Shown here piece after piece: positions 48,701 through 58,046 of a stretch of DNA of 64,000 nt. Every line of letters begins with the position of its first letter. Position 1 is the stretch's first letter. Under the pieces are notes generated by a model. That model saw only the letters and a list, made by a program, of their open reading frames with translations, ran no database searches and had not been told where the DNA came from. The stretch is from the NCBI GenBank assembly GCA_902553315.1, contig CACDKN010000001.1, forward strand, positions 372,001 through 436,000, given 5' to 3'. The position numbers and the translations under genes are program-made. This DNA is from AG-339-G14 sp902553315. Lineage in GTDB: Bacteria; Pseudomonadota; Gammaproteobacteria; Magnimaribacterales; AG-339-G14.

Positions 48701-49780
48701 GGTAGCAAAATTGAAGATGCCTTTTTGTCAGATCTTCCTCCCTCTGAATGGTTTAAGTTGAGAATGAAGGACGAATCTTTAAATGATGACATTAAAGAAG
48801 CTAAGGATAAGTTAAAAAAATATGAAGAAGATTTGAAGAAAAAATTTGATGACAAAAAGAAGAAAATTATTTCTGGAGATGATTTGCCGCCAGGAGTTCA
48901 ACAAGTAATCAAAGTTTATTTAGCAGTTAAGAGGAGAATTCAGCCAGGAGACAAATTGGCTGGGCGTCATGGAAATAAAGGCGTAATTTCAGTGATTATG
49001 CCGGTAGAAGACATGCCATATGATGAGAAAGGCGAGCCGGTAGATATTGTTTTGAACCCTCTCGGCGTTCCATCCAGAATGAATGTAGGTCAGTTAATGG
49101 AAACACATCTTGGATGGGCTTCCAAAGAACTTGGAAAAAAAATTGGTGAGTTGATTGATTCCACAAACACTAAAGAAGCAAGAGAATTCGTGAACAAAGT
49201 TTATTCTTCTGTTGGAAGAGAAGAAGACCTCAATAAACTAAACGAAAAAGAGTTTAAAGAACTTTGTAATAATTTGAAATCCGGAGTTCCCATGGCTACG
49301 CCAGTATTCGATGGGGCTTCAGAAAAAGAAATAAAATCTATGCTTGATTTAGCGGGGCTTCCTACTTCAGGCCAAACCACTCTTTACGATGGAAGAACTG
49401 GGGATGCCTTTGAAAGACCAGTAACTATCGGATACATGTATATGCTTAAACTTAATCATTTAATAGAAGATAAGATGCATGCAAGATCAACTGGTTCATA
49501 CAGTTTAGTGACTCAACAGCCATTAGGTGGAAAAGCACAGTTTGGTGGTCAAAGACTTGGAGAGATGGAAGTTTGGGCTCTTGAGGCTTATGGAGCTGCT
49601 CACACTTTACAAGAAATGTTGACTGTAAAATCTGATGATGTATCGGGAAGAACAAAAGTTTACAAAAATATAGTGGATGGAAATCATGAGATGGAAGCTG
49701 GAATTCCAGAATCCTATAATGTTTTGACTAAAGAAATAAGATCTTTAGGCATAGACATAGATTTTGAAGAGGTAGATTAA
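45701..49780 (+). CDS. rpoB: DNA-directed RNA polymerase subunit beta
   Basis: This is the 1359-aa beta subunit. The rifampicin-binding region is wild-type in form: [22 protein letters not shown] followed by [28 protein letters not shown] around residues 515-560. The C-terminal [15 protein letters not shown] and [27 protein letters not shown] are present, as is the gammaproteobacterial lineage-specific insert (a lysine/aspartate-rich helix near residues 1020-1060). It follows rplL by 12 nt and precedes rpoC by 3 nt. Confidence 0.98.
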   Translation: [1359 protein letters not shown]

Positions 49781-49783
49781 TTT

Positions 49784-52700
49784 ATGAAAGACTTATTAAA
49801 ACTATTCAATCAAGATCAATCCGATAATTTCAATTCTATTAAAGCTGGATTAGCTTCGGCTCAACAAATCAGATCTTGGTCCTTTGGCGAGGTAAAAAAA
49901 CCAGAGACAATAAATTACAGAACATTCAAGCCAGAAAGAGATGGTCTATTTTGTGCAAAGATTTTCGGTCCGGTAAAAGACTACGAATGCATTTGTGGAA
50001 AATATAAAAGAATGAAACACAGAGGAGTTGTCTGTGAAAAATGTGGAGTTGAAGTAACACTAGCAAAAGTTAGAAGAGAAAGAATGGGGCATATTGAATT
50101 AGCTGCTCCTGTAGCGCACATATGGTTTCTAAAATCGTTACCTTCAAGGATTTCATTACTTCTAGACATGACCTTAAGGGAGATAGAAAGGATTTTATAT
50201 TTCGAATCTTTTGTGGTTACCGATCCAGGTATGACAGATTTAGAAAAAGGTCAGATTCTTGATGAAGAAGAATACTTTGAAGCTTTAGAAAATTATGGTG
50301 AAGAATTTTCCGCTGGAATGGGTGCTGAATCTGTAAAAATTCTTCTTTCAGAAATGAATTTAGAAGAAGAAATAAGTGAAGTCGTTTCTCAAATAGAAGG
50401 AACAAATAGTGAAGCCAAGATAAAAAAATTGTCAAAAAGACTTAAAATTCTTAAAGGTTTCTTATCATCTAGCAACAAACCAGAATGGATGATTTTAGAT
50501 GTTCTCCCGGTATTACCTCCAGATCTAAGACCTTTAGTTCCTCTTGAAGGAGGAAGATTTGCTACCTCTGATCTAAACGATCTATATAGGAGAGTTATCA
50601 ATAGAAATAACAGATTAAAAAGATTATTAGAGCTTAGTGCACCCGAAATAATTGTTCGAAATGAAAAAAGAATGTTACAAGAATCTGTCGATGCTCTTTT
50701 AGATAACGGAAGAAGAGGAAGAGCTATAACTGGGTCAAATAAACGCCCCTTAAAATCTTTATCTGACATGATTAAAGGTAAACAAGGAAGATTTAGACAA
50801 AACCTTTTAGGCAAAAGGGTTGATTATTCAGGTAGATCAGTAATTGTTGTTGGGCCAACTTTAAAACTTCATCAATGTGGGTTGCCAAAAAAAATGGCTC
50901 TAGAACTTTTCAAGCCTTTTGTGTTTGGAAGACTTCAGAATATGGAGCTTGCTACCACGATTAAAGGAGCTAAGAGAATGGTTGAAAGAGAAGAACCAGT
51001 AGTTTGGGACATCTTGGCTGAAGTTATCAGAGAACATCCTATTCTTTTAAACAGAGCGCCTACACTTCACCGTCTTGGAATCCAGGCTTTTGAACCTACT
51101 CTCATCGAGGGAAAAGCAATTCAACTCCATCCACTGGTTTGTAAAGCCTACAATGCCGATTTTGATGGAGATCAAATGGCAGTGCATGTTCCCTTAACTT
51201 TAGAATCTCAATTAGAGTGTCGAGCATTAATGATGGCGAGTAATAATATCCTGTCGCCTTCAAACGGAAGGCCTATTATTGATCCTTCTCAAGATGTTGT
51301 TCTAGGTATTTATTACATGACAAAGTCTAAATTAAACTCTTTGGGTGAAGGATCTATCTTTGCCGATGTCGATGAAGTTAAAAGAGCTTACGACTCGAAG
51401 CAAGTAGATTTACAAGCAATTATCAAATGCCGAATAGATAATTCTGATGGAACCACAGATCTAGTTGAAACTACAGTTGGTAGAACGATATTGTGGGGAG
51501 TAGTTCCTAAGGAAATTCCTTTCGAAAAAGTTAATAAACCTTTAAACAGTAAAGCAATTTCAGATCTTATAAATACTTCCTATAGATACTCTGGTTTAAA
51601 AGCAACAGTGATCTTTTCAGACAAAATAAAAAATCTCGGCTACGATTATTCAACAATTTCTGGTTCGTCAATTTGTGTTGAGGATTGTGTTATTCCTGAC
51701 AATAAAGAAACGATTATTTCTCAAGCTCAAAATGAGGTTAAAGAAATAGAAGCTCAATATTCTTCTGGCCTAGTTACCCAAGGAGAGAAATACAATAAAG
51801 TTATAGATATTTGGTCCAGAGCAAATGAAGCCGTTGCCAGCTCTCTAATGGAAACTATTTCTAAGGATAAAGTTACAAATTCAGAAGGAGATGAAGTAGA
51901 CGAGGACTCTTTTAATTCAGTCTTTATGTATTTAGATTCTGGAGCAAGAAGTTCTCCCGCCCAAGTTAGACAACTTGCTGGCATGAGAGGTCTTATGGCT
52001 AAGCCAGATGGCTCAATAATTGAAACACCTATAACAGCTAACTTTAGAGAAGGGCTCACAGTGCTTCAATATTTCACTTCTACTCATGGAGCAAGAAAAG
52101 GCTTGGCCGATACCGCATTAAAGACAGCGAACTCTGGATACCTCACAAGACGTCTTGTGGATGTCGCGCAGGATCTAGTTATCAGAGAATATGATTGTGG
52201 AACTAAAGAGGGTTTAGAATTAAGAACTATAATCGATGGAGGAGAAGTTGTTCAATCGCTAAGCGAGAGAATATTAGGAAGAGTTTTGGCTCAGGACATT
52301 AAATCGAAAGATGGAGAGCTAAAAATTTCTAAAGGAACTTTAATTGACGAAGAACTAGCTGAAAAAATTGATCATCATAAGATAAATTATGCTCTGGTTA
52401 GATCTGCTATTACTTGCGAAACAAGCTTCGGTATTTGTTCTATGTGTTATGGAAGAGATCTTGGAAGAGGAAATTTAGTAGATCCTGGTGAGGCGGTAGG
52501 AATTGTAGCCGCTCAATCCATAGGAGAACCTGGCACACAATTAACCATGAGAACCTTCCATATAGGAGGTGCGGCTTCGAGAGCTTCTGAAAACGATAAG
52601 ATAGAAGTAAAATTTGACGGATTAGTAAAATACAAAAATATTAGCTCTGTAACAAATAAAGATAAAAACGAAGTATGTATTTCTAGATCTGCGGAAATAC

Positions 52701-53935
52701 TTTTGCTCGATGAAAATGATTTTGAGAAAGAAAGATATAAACTCCCTTATGGCGCAACTATCAATGTAAAAGATGGAGCAAATGTTAAAGCTGGAGAGAT
52801 TTTAGCTAGATGGGATCCTTTAAACCATCCAATCATTTCTGAAGTAAAAGGAAAAGCAAAGCTCTTGGAAATGGAAAATGGAATCTCAGTAAGAGTTGTT
52901 CAAGACGAGCTCACTGGCTTAAGTAGCATGGAAGTTCTTGATGCAGGAGAAAGAACTTCTGCAGGAAAAGATTTAACACCTACAATTTCAATTGTTGATG
53001 AAAAAGGTAACGAAGTTCTTCTTCCAAATGGTAAAAGACCTGCTAATTATGTTCTTGAACAAAAATCACTGGTTAATGTTTCTGATGCAGAAGCAATAAA
53101 CGTGGGAGATGTTTTGGCCAGAATTCCTAAAGAGTCGTCGAAAACAAGGGACATAACCGGAGGACTTCCAAGGGTTGCCGATCTTTTCGAAGCGAGAAAA
53201 CCAAAAGAAGTTGCTATTCTTGCAGAGTTAACTGGAGTAGTTTCCTGGGGTAAAGAGACTAAAGGAAAAAGAAGACTAATAATCACTGGCAAAGAATCTG
53301 GAGAAGAGGTTGTTAGTGAAACTTTAATTCTTAAAACCAGAAGTATTAATGTTTTCGAAGGTGAAACCGTCAATAAAGGTGACGTTATTAGTGAAGGCTC
53401 TTTGAGTCCGCATGACATCTTATCCTTAAAAGGTGTAACCGAGTTGACTGATTATGTTGTAAACGAAATTCAGGATGTATACAGATTACAAGGTGTTGAA
53501 ATTAGTGATAAACACATTGAATGTATCCTCAGACAAATGTTACGTAAAGTTGAAGTTACAGAATCTGGAGATTCTGATTTTATAATAGGCGATCAAGTGG
53601 AATTTTCAGAGGTTGTTAAAGTAAATAAAAAACTTTTAGCTGAAGGCAGTATTCCGGCAAAATTTAATAGATTATTACTTGGTATAACAAAAGCTTCTCT
53701 AGCAACAGAGTCATTTATTTCAGCTGCGTCCTTTCAAGAAACTACTCGCGTCCTAACTGAAGCAGCAGTAACCGGGAAAGTAGACAAGCTTAGAGGGCTC
53801 AAAGAAAATGTAGTTATTGGTAGGCTTGTTCCTTCTGGAACAGGATATAACGTTGATACAAAAGAAGAGATAGACGTTGCAGATCTTGAGTCTGAAATTT
53901 CAGAAGCAATGAACTCTGAAGAAGACTCATCTTAA
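49784..53935 (+). CDS. rpoC: DNA-directed RNA polymerase subunit beta'
   Basis: The 1383-aa beta' subunit has the N-terminal zinc ribbon (CICGKYKRMKHRGVVCEKCG), PTLHRLGIQAFEPTL, the active-site magnesium motif NADFDGDQMAVH (about residues 461-472), the second zinc site (CETSFGICSMCYGRDLGRG, about 886-904), and the trigger-loop region PGTQLTMRTFHIGGAAS. Length and order are as in other gammaproteobacteria. A candidate promoter for the str operon lies right after its stop. Confidence 0.98.
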   Translation: MKDLLKLFNQDQSDNFNSIKAGLASAQQIRSWSFGEVKKPETINYRTFKPERDGLFCAKIFGPVKDYECICGKYKRMKHRGVVCEKCGVEVTLAKVRRERMGHIELAAPVAHIWFLKSLPSRISLLLDMTLREIERILYFESFVVTDPGMTDLEKGQILDEEEYFEALENYGEEFSAGMGAESVKILLSEMNLEEEISEVVSQIEGTNSEAKIKKLSKRLKILKGFLSSSNKPEWMILDVLPVLPPDLRPLVPLEGGRFATSDLNDLYRRVINRNNRLKRLLELSAPEIIVRNEKRMLQESVDALLDNGRRGRAITGSNKRPLKSLSDMIKGKQGRFRQNLLGKRVDYSGRSVIVVGPTLKLHQCGLPKKMALELFKPFVFGRLQNMELATTIKGAKRMVEREEPVVWDILAEVIREHPILLNRAPTLHRLGIQAFEPTLIEGKAIQLHPLVCKAYNADFDGDQMAVHVPLTLESQLECRALMMASNNILSPSNGRPIIDPSQDVVLGIYYMTKSKLNSLGEGSIFADVDEVKRAYDSKQVDLQAIIKCRIDNSDGTTDLVETTVGRTILWGVVPKEIPFEKVNKPLNSKAISDLINTSYRYSGLKATVIFSDKIKNLGYDYSTISGSSICVEDCVIPDNKETIISQAQNEVKEIEAQYSSGLVTQGEKYNKVIDIWSRANEAVASSLMETISKDKVTNSEGDEVDEDSFNSVFMYLDSGARSSPAQVRQLAGMRGLMAKPDGSIIETPITANFREGLTVLQYFTSTHGARKGLADTALKTANSGYLTRRLVDVAQDLVIREYDCGTKEGLELRTIIDGGEVVQSLSERILGRVLAQDIKSKDGELKISKGTLIDEELAEKIDHHKINYALVRSAITCETSFGICSMCYGRDLGRGNLVDPGEAVGIVAAQSIGEPGTQLTMRTFHIGGAASRASENDKIEVKFDGLVKYKNISSVTNKDKNEVCISRSAEILLLDENDFEKERYKLPYGATINVKDGANVKAGEILARWDPLNHPIISEVKGKAKLLEMENGISVRVVQDELTGLSSMEVLDAGERTSAGKDLTPTISIVDEKGNEVLLPNGKRPANYVLEQKSLVNVSDAEAINVGDVLARIPKESSKTRDITGGLPRVADLFEARKPKEVAILAELTGVVSWGKETKGKRRLIITGKESGEEVVSETLILKTRSINVFEGETVNKGDVISEGSLSPHDILSLKGVTELTDYVVNEIQDVYRLQGVEISDKHIECILRQMLRKVEVTESGDSDFIIGDQVEFSEVVKVNKKLLAEGSIPAKFNRLLLGITKASLATESFISAASFQETTRVLTEAAVTGKVDKLRGLKENVVIGRLVPSGTGYNVDTKEEIDVADLESEISEAMNSEEDSS

Positions 53936-53949
53936 TTAGTACAATTTTA

Positions 53950-53978
53950 TTGACCTGAATAGAAAGCAACTTTAAAAT
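53950..53978 (+). promoter_or_regulatory. Strong candidate sigma70 promoter of the str operon
   Basis: TTGACC (53950-53955; 5/6), 17-nt spacer, TAAAAT (53973-53978; 5/6). Predicted start near 53985, six bases before the rpsL ATG at 53991, so the leader would be very short. Confidence 0.6.
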
Positions 53979-53990
53979 CGCATCATTTTT

Positions 53991-54362
53991 ATGGCAACTA
54001 TAAATCAACTTATAAAAAAACCTAGGAAAATCAAGAAGGTAAAAAGTGATGTTCCTGCTTTAGGCGGCTCTCCGCAGAAAAGAGGAGTTTGTACAAGGGT
54101 ATATACTACGACTCCAAAGAAACCTAATTCAGCATTAAGAAAAGTATGCAAAGTAAGGTTGACTTCTGGATATGAAGTTATTTCTTACATTGGTGGAGAA
54201 GGTCATAATCTTCAAGAACATTCTGTAGTTTTACTAAGAGGAGGAAGAGTCAAAGATCTTCCAGGGGTTAGATACCATACTGTAAGAGGAACTCTTGACA
54301 CTACGGGTGTAGAAGATAGGAAACAAAGGAGATCTAAATATGGATCTAAAAAACCAAAATAA
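53991..54362 (+). CDS. rpsL: 30S ribosomal protein S12
   Basis: S12 governs decoding accuracy. The 123-aa protein has the conserved loops TTPKKPNSALRKVCKVRL and GGRVKDLPGVRYHTVRGTLD with the lysines at the positions where streptomycin-resistance substitutions occur, so it looks wild-type. First gene of the str operon; its stop overlaps the rpsG start by 1 nt. Confidence 0.98.
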   Translation: MATINQLIKKPRKIKKVKSDVPALGGSPQKRGVCTRVYTTTPKKPNSALRKVCKVRLTSGYEVISYIGGEGHNLQEHSVVLLRGGRVKDLPGVRYHTVRGTLDTTGVEDRKQRRSKYGSKKPK

Positions 54363-54832
54363 TGCCTAGAAAAGGACCAATTCCAAAAAGAGAAATTTTA
54401 CCTGATCCAAAATACGGTAATTTAAAGCTCTCTAAATTTATTAATAACCTCATGGAAAGAGGGAAAAAGAGTACTGCTGAGAAAATAATATATTCTGCTC
54501 TCGAAGAAATATCTAATAAAGCTAAAAGAGATCCTTTAGAAATCTTTGAAGAAGCTCTTGATAACGTTGGTCCGCAAGTAGAAGTAAAATCTAGACGAGT
54601 TGGAGGAGCGACTTATCAAGTACCTCTTGAAGTTAAGACATCAAGAAAAATGGCATTAGCAATGCGTTGGTTAGTTACCAGTGCAAAAAATAGATCAGAA
54701 AAGAATATGTCTTCAAAATTGGCAAATGAATTGCTTGAAGCTTCCGAAGGAAAAGGAGAGGCTGTTAAAAAAAGGCAAGATACTCATAAAATGGCTGAAG
54801 CGAATAAAGCTTTCTCTCATTTCAGATTTTAA
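54362..54832 (+). CDS. rpsG: 30S ribosomal protein S7
   Basis: S7 nucleates assembly of the 30S head. The 156-aa protein starts MPRKGPIPKREILPDPKYGN and has SRRVGGATYQVPLEV and the C-terminal KRQDTHKMAEANKAFSHFRF. It overlaps rpsL by 1 nt and precedes fusA by 8 nt, the normal str-operon order. Confidence 0.98.
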   Translation: MPRKGPIPKREILPDPKYGNLKLSKFINNLMERGKKSTAEKIIYSALEEISNKAKRDPLEIFEEALDNVGPQVEVKSRRVGGATYQVPLEVKTSRKMALAMRWLVTSAKNRSEKNMSSKLANELLEASEGKGEAVKKRQDTHKMAEANKAFSHFRF

Positions 54833-54840
54833 TATTTGTC

Positions 54841-56955
54841 ATGGCCGGTAGAAATTTCCCTCTAGACTTATATCGCAATATAGGAATTTGCGCTCACGTT
54901 GATGCTGGAAAAACTACCACTACCGAAAGAGTTCTTTTTTACACTGGGATCTCTCACAAAATTGGTGAGGTTCATGATGGAGCTGCAACCATGGATTGGA
55001 TGGAGCAAGAACAAGAAAGAGGAATAACAATTACCTCTGCCGCTACAACGTGTTTTTGGAAAGGCATGAGACAAAATTTTCAAGAACACAGAATTAATAT
55101 AATTGATACACCTGGACACGTTGATTTCACTATTGAAGTAGAAAGATCTCTTAGAGTTCTTGATGGGGCTGTTGTTGTATTCTGCGGAAGTTCCGGGGTA
55201 GAGCCACAATCCGAAACTGTTTGGAGGCAAGCAAATCGCTATAAAGTTCCAAGGATATGTTTTGTAAACAAAATGGATAGAGCTGGAGCTGATTTTGAAA
55301 GAGTTATTGACCAAATTAAAAATAGATTAGGCGCTTCTCCTGTAGCAATTCAATTACCAATAGGTGCCGAAGACGATTTTTCAGGGATTATTGATTTAAT
55401 AAAAATGAAAGCTCTTTTCTGGGACGGGGATGATAAAGGAACAAGCTACAGAGAAGAAGAGATTCCAGATAATCTAATAGAGAAAGCAAAGAAATACCGA
55501 GAAGATATGCTCGAGTCAGCTGCCGAAGCAAATGAAGAAATAATGGAGAAATATTTAAATGATGGCGATTTGTCAGAGGAAGATATACACAAAGGTTTAA
55601 GAGAGAGGACACTTTCAAATGAAATAGTTGTATGTATTTGCGGTTCCGCATTTAAAAATAAAGGTGTTCAACCTATGCTTGATTCTGTTATCCAGTATCT
55701 CCCTGCGCCAACTGAAGTGGAAGCGATTCAAGGAGTTTTAGAAGATGGAGAAACTATAGAATCTAGAAATTCCGACGATGATGAGCCTTTTTCTGCTTTG
55801 GCTTTTAAAATAGCAACCGATCCATTTGTTGGAACGCTTACCTTTATAAGGGTTTACTCTGGAGTTTTGACTCAAGGAGACTCGGTTTTTGCTTCATCAA
55901 AAAGTTCCAAAGAACGAGTTGGAAGGATGCTTCAGATGCACGCAAATAACAGAGAGGAAATCTCTGAAGTTAGAGCAGGAGATATTGCGGCAATAATTGG
56001 ACTTAAAGATGTGACAACAGGGGACACATTATGTGATTTGAAAAAAACAATTATTTTAGAAAAAATGACATTTCCTGAACCAGTCATATCAGTTGCCGTT
56101 GAACCGAAAACAAAATCTGATCAGGAAAAGATGGGATTAGCACTAGGTAGGCTAGCTCAAGAGGATCCATCTTTTCGAGTTAATACTGATGAAGAATCTG
56201 GACAGACCATTATATCCGGTATGGGAGAACTTCATTTAGAAGTCTTAGTAGACAGAATGAAGAGAGAATTCGACGTCGAAGCTAATATTGGAAAGCCTCA
56301 AGTTGCCTATCGAGAGTCTATTAGAGAGAGTGTGGAGTCAGAAGGAAAGTTCGTTAGACAATCAGGAGGTAAAGGGCAATATGGTCATGTTTGGTTAAAA
56401 ATTGAACCTCTAGAAGATAGTGAAAAAGAAGACGAAAAAGAAGTTTTCCAGTTTGTTAATAAGATTGTAGGAGGAACAATTCCTAGGGAATTCATTCCTG
56501 CTGTTGAAAAGGGAGCAAAAGAGCAGATGCAATCAGGAATTATCGCCGGTTATCCTTTGATAGACGTTAAAGTGACTGTTTATGATGGTTCTTTTCACGA
56601 CGTTGATTCTAGTGAAATTGCCTTCAAAGTTGCTTCTTCCATGGCTCTTAAAGATGGAGCCTTGAGGGCTAAACCTGCGCTTTTAGAACCAATAATGAAG
56701 CTGGAAGTTGTTACTCCTGAAGAATACATGGGAGACGTTGTTGGAGACCTCAATAGAAGAAGAGGAATAGTTAACGGCATGACTGACGTGCATGCTGGAA
56801 AAGTTCTAGATGGAGAAGTCCCGTTAGCAGAAATGTTTGGTTATGCTACCGACCTAAGATCAGCAACTCAGGGTCGAGCAACCTTCACTATGGAACCATT
56901 GAAATATTCAGAAGTTCCTACAAACGTAGCTGAAGCTATTATTAGTAAAACGTAA
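54841..56955 (+). CDS. fusA: Elongation factor G
   Basis: EF-G is the translocase GTPase. The 704-aa protein has the G1 loop AHVDAGKTTTTERVL, EQERGITITSAATT, DTPGHVDF, NKMDRAGADF, and the C-terminal domains IV-V (GGKGQYGHVWL, MGDVVGDLNRRRG). No tuf follows it. The stop is 10 nt upstream of the S10 promoter -35 box, so the str operon ends here. Confidence 0.98.
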   Translation: MAGRNFPLDLYRNIGICAHVDAGKTTTTERVLFYTGISHKIGEVHDGAATMDWMEQEQERGITITSAATTCFWKGMRQNFQEHRINIIDTPGHVDFTIEVERSLRVLDGAVVVFCGSSGVEPQSETVWRQANRYKVPRICFVNKMDRAGADFERVIDQIKNRLGASPVAIQLPIGAEDDFSGIIDLIKMKALFWDGDDKGTSYREEEIPDNLIEKAKKYREDMLESAAEANEEIMEKYLNDGDLSEEDIHKGLRERTLSNEIVVCICGSAFKNKGVQPMLDSVIQYLPAPTEVEAIQGVLEDGETIESRNSDDDEPFSALAFKIATDPFVGTLTFIRVYSGVLTQGDSVFASSKSSKERVGRMLQMHANNREEISEVRAGDIAAIIGLKDVTTGDTLCDLKKTIILEKMTFPEPVISVAVEPKTKSDQEKMGLALGRLAQEDPSFRVNTDEESGQTIISGMGELHLEVLVDRMKREFDVEANIGKPQVAYRESIRESVESEGKFVRQSGGKGQYGHVWLKIEPLEDSEKEDEKEVFQFVNKIVGGTIPREFIPAVEKGAKEQMQSGIIAGYPLIDVKVTVYDGSFHDVDSSEIAFKVASSMALKDGALRAKPALLEPIMKLEVVTPEEYMGDVVGDLNRRRGIVNGMTDVHAGKVLDGEVPLAEMFGYATDLRSATQGRATFTMEPLKYSEVPTNVAEAIISKT

Positions 56956-56966
56956 GATATTATCTG

Positions 56967-56995
56967 TTGACACAATCCCTCTGCCCCAATAGAAT
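56967..56995 (+). promoter_or_regulatory. Strong sigma70 promoter of the S10 ribosomal operon
   Basis: Perfect TTGACA (56967-56972), 17-nt spacer, TAGAAT (56990-56995; 5/6). This is the best promoter match in the window. Predicted start near 57002, about 70 nt before rpsJ. Confidence 0.72.
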
Positions 56996-57008
56996 TGCGG
57001 CTCTTTGT

Positions 57009-57029
57009 GCTTTTTATTAATTAAAAAGC
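57009..57029 (+). promoter_or_regulatory. Hairpin in the S10 operon leader
   Basis: GCTTTTT and AAAAAGC form a 7-bp stem around a short AT-rich loop, just after the predicted transcription start. The S10 leader of Escherichia coli mediates L4 autoregulation; this hairpin could be a reduced equivalent, but the T run expected of an attenuator (57051-57060) is 20 nt away. Confidence 0.35.
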
Positions 57030-57071
57030 TAAGTTCTTTAACAATTTTGTATTTTTTTTTAGAGGTATATT

Positions 57072-57395
57072 TTGCAAAACCAAAATATCAGAATTAGGCT
57101 TAAAGCCTTCGATAATAAGCTGATTGACAAATCAGCTAAGGAAATTGTTGAAACTGTAAAAAGGACTGGCGCAATCGTTAAAGGGCCAATTCCAATGCCT
57201 GTAAGAAAACGACTCACTACTATTCTTATCTCTCCTCATAAAGATAAAGATGCTAGAGATCAATACGAAATTAGAACTTACAAAAGAATAATGGATATTA
57301 TCAAGCCGACAGAAAAAACTGTAGATGCTTTGATGAAATTGGATTTATCTGCGGGTGTAGACGTTCAGATATCCTTAGACGAATTAACTAAATAA
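57072..57395 (+). CDS. rpsJ: 30S ribosomal protein S10 (TTG start)
   Basis: S10 is a 30S head protein and the NusE antitermination factor. The 107-aa protein aligns from its first residue with other S10 proteins (MQNQNIRIRLKAFDNKLID), which fixes the start at TTG 57072; AGAGGT seven bases upstream is the ribosome-binding site. ISPHKDKDARDQYEIRTYKR and the C-terminal MKLDLSAGVDVQI are typical. First gene of the S10 operon. Confidence 0.96.
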   Translation: MQNQNIRIRLKAFDNKLIDKSAKEIVETVKRTGAIVKGPIPMPVRKRLTTILISPHKDKDARDQYEIRTYKRIMDIIKPTEKTVDALMKLDLSAGVDVQISLDELTK

Positions 57396-57408
57396 TTAGG
57401 TATTTAAA

Positions 57409-58044
57409 GTGATTGGTTTAATTGCAACTAAAGAGGGAATGACAAGAGTATTTCACGAAAATGGTGAATCCATTCCTGTAAGTGTTATCAAGGTTGACCC
57501 AAATATTGTTTCTCAGATTAAGAACGAAGAAACCGATGGGTACTCCGCAGTCCAATTGTCTTCAGATGATCGAAAAGAAAAAAACGTCATAAAACCTTAC
57601 AAAGGTCATTTTAGTAAAAATAAAATCAATACAAAAAATAACATTCATGAGTTTAGAGTTACATCAGACAGTCTTGCTGAGATTGAAATTGGAAAAGAAT
57701 TTTCTGTAAATAATTTTGAGGAAGGTCAGTTTGTAGATGTATCTGGAATTTCTAAAGGTAAAGGTTTCGCTGGAACTGTTAAAAGATGGAATTTTGCTAC
57801 TCAAGATGCAACTCATGGAAATTCCTTAGCTCATAGAAAACCCGGCTCTATTGGACAATGTCAAACACCTGGAAGAGTTTGGAAAGGAAAAAAAATGTCT
57901 GGTCACTTGGGTAATGTAAATAAAACGATTCAAAATCTGAAAATTGTAAAGATTGATGAAGAAAATAAACTGATTTTAGTCAAAGGATCTATACCTGGGC
58001 CTTCTGGCTCAAAAATAATTATCAAACCCGCGATAAAAAAATAG
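57409..58044 (+). CDS. rplC: 50S ribosomal protein L3 (GTG start)
   Basis: L3 is an early assembly protein near the peptidyl-transferase centre. The 211-aa protein starts at GTG 57409 (IGLIATKEGMTRVFHENGESIPVSV) and has the loop GFAGTVKRWNFATQDATHGNSLAHRKPGSIGQ and GKKMSGHLGN. The start matches the family N-terminus and no nearby ATG does. Confidence 0.97.
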   Translation: MIGLIATKEGMTRVFHENGESIPVSVIKVDPNIVSQIKNEETDGYSAVQLSSDDRKEKNVIKPYKGHFSKNKINTKNNIHEFRVTSDSLAEIEIGKEFSVNNFEEGQFVDVSGISKGKGFAGTVKRWNFATQDATHGNSLAHRKPGSIGQCQTPGRVWKGKKMSGHLGNVNKTIQNLKIVKIDEENKLILVKGSIPGPSGSKIIIKPAIKK

Positions 58045-58046
58045 AT

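Noticed and set aside
50389..50814. Open frame of about 140 codons opposite rpoC, and similar ones opposite rpoB, fusA and hsdR
   Set aside because: All lie wholly inside conserved genes on the other strand and have no ribosome-binding site or recognisable motif.
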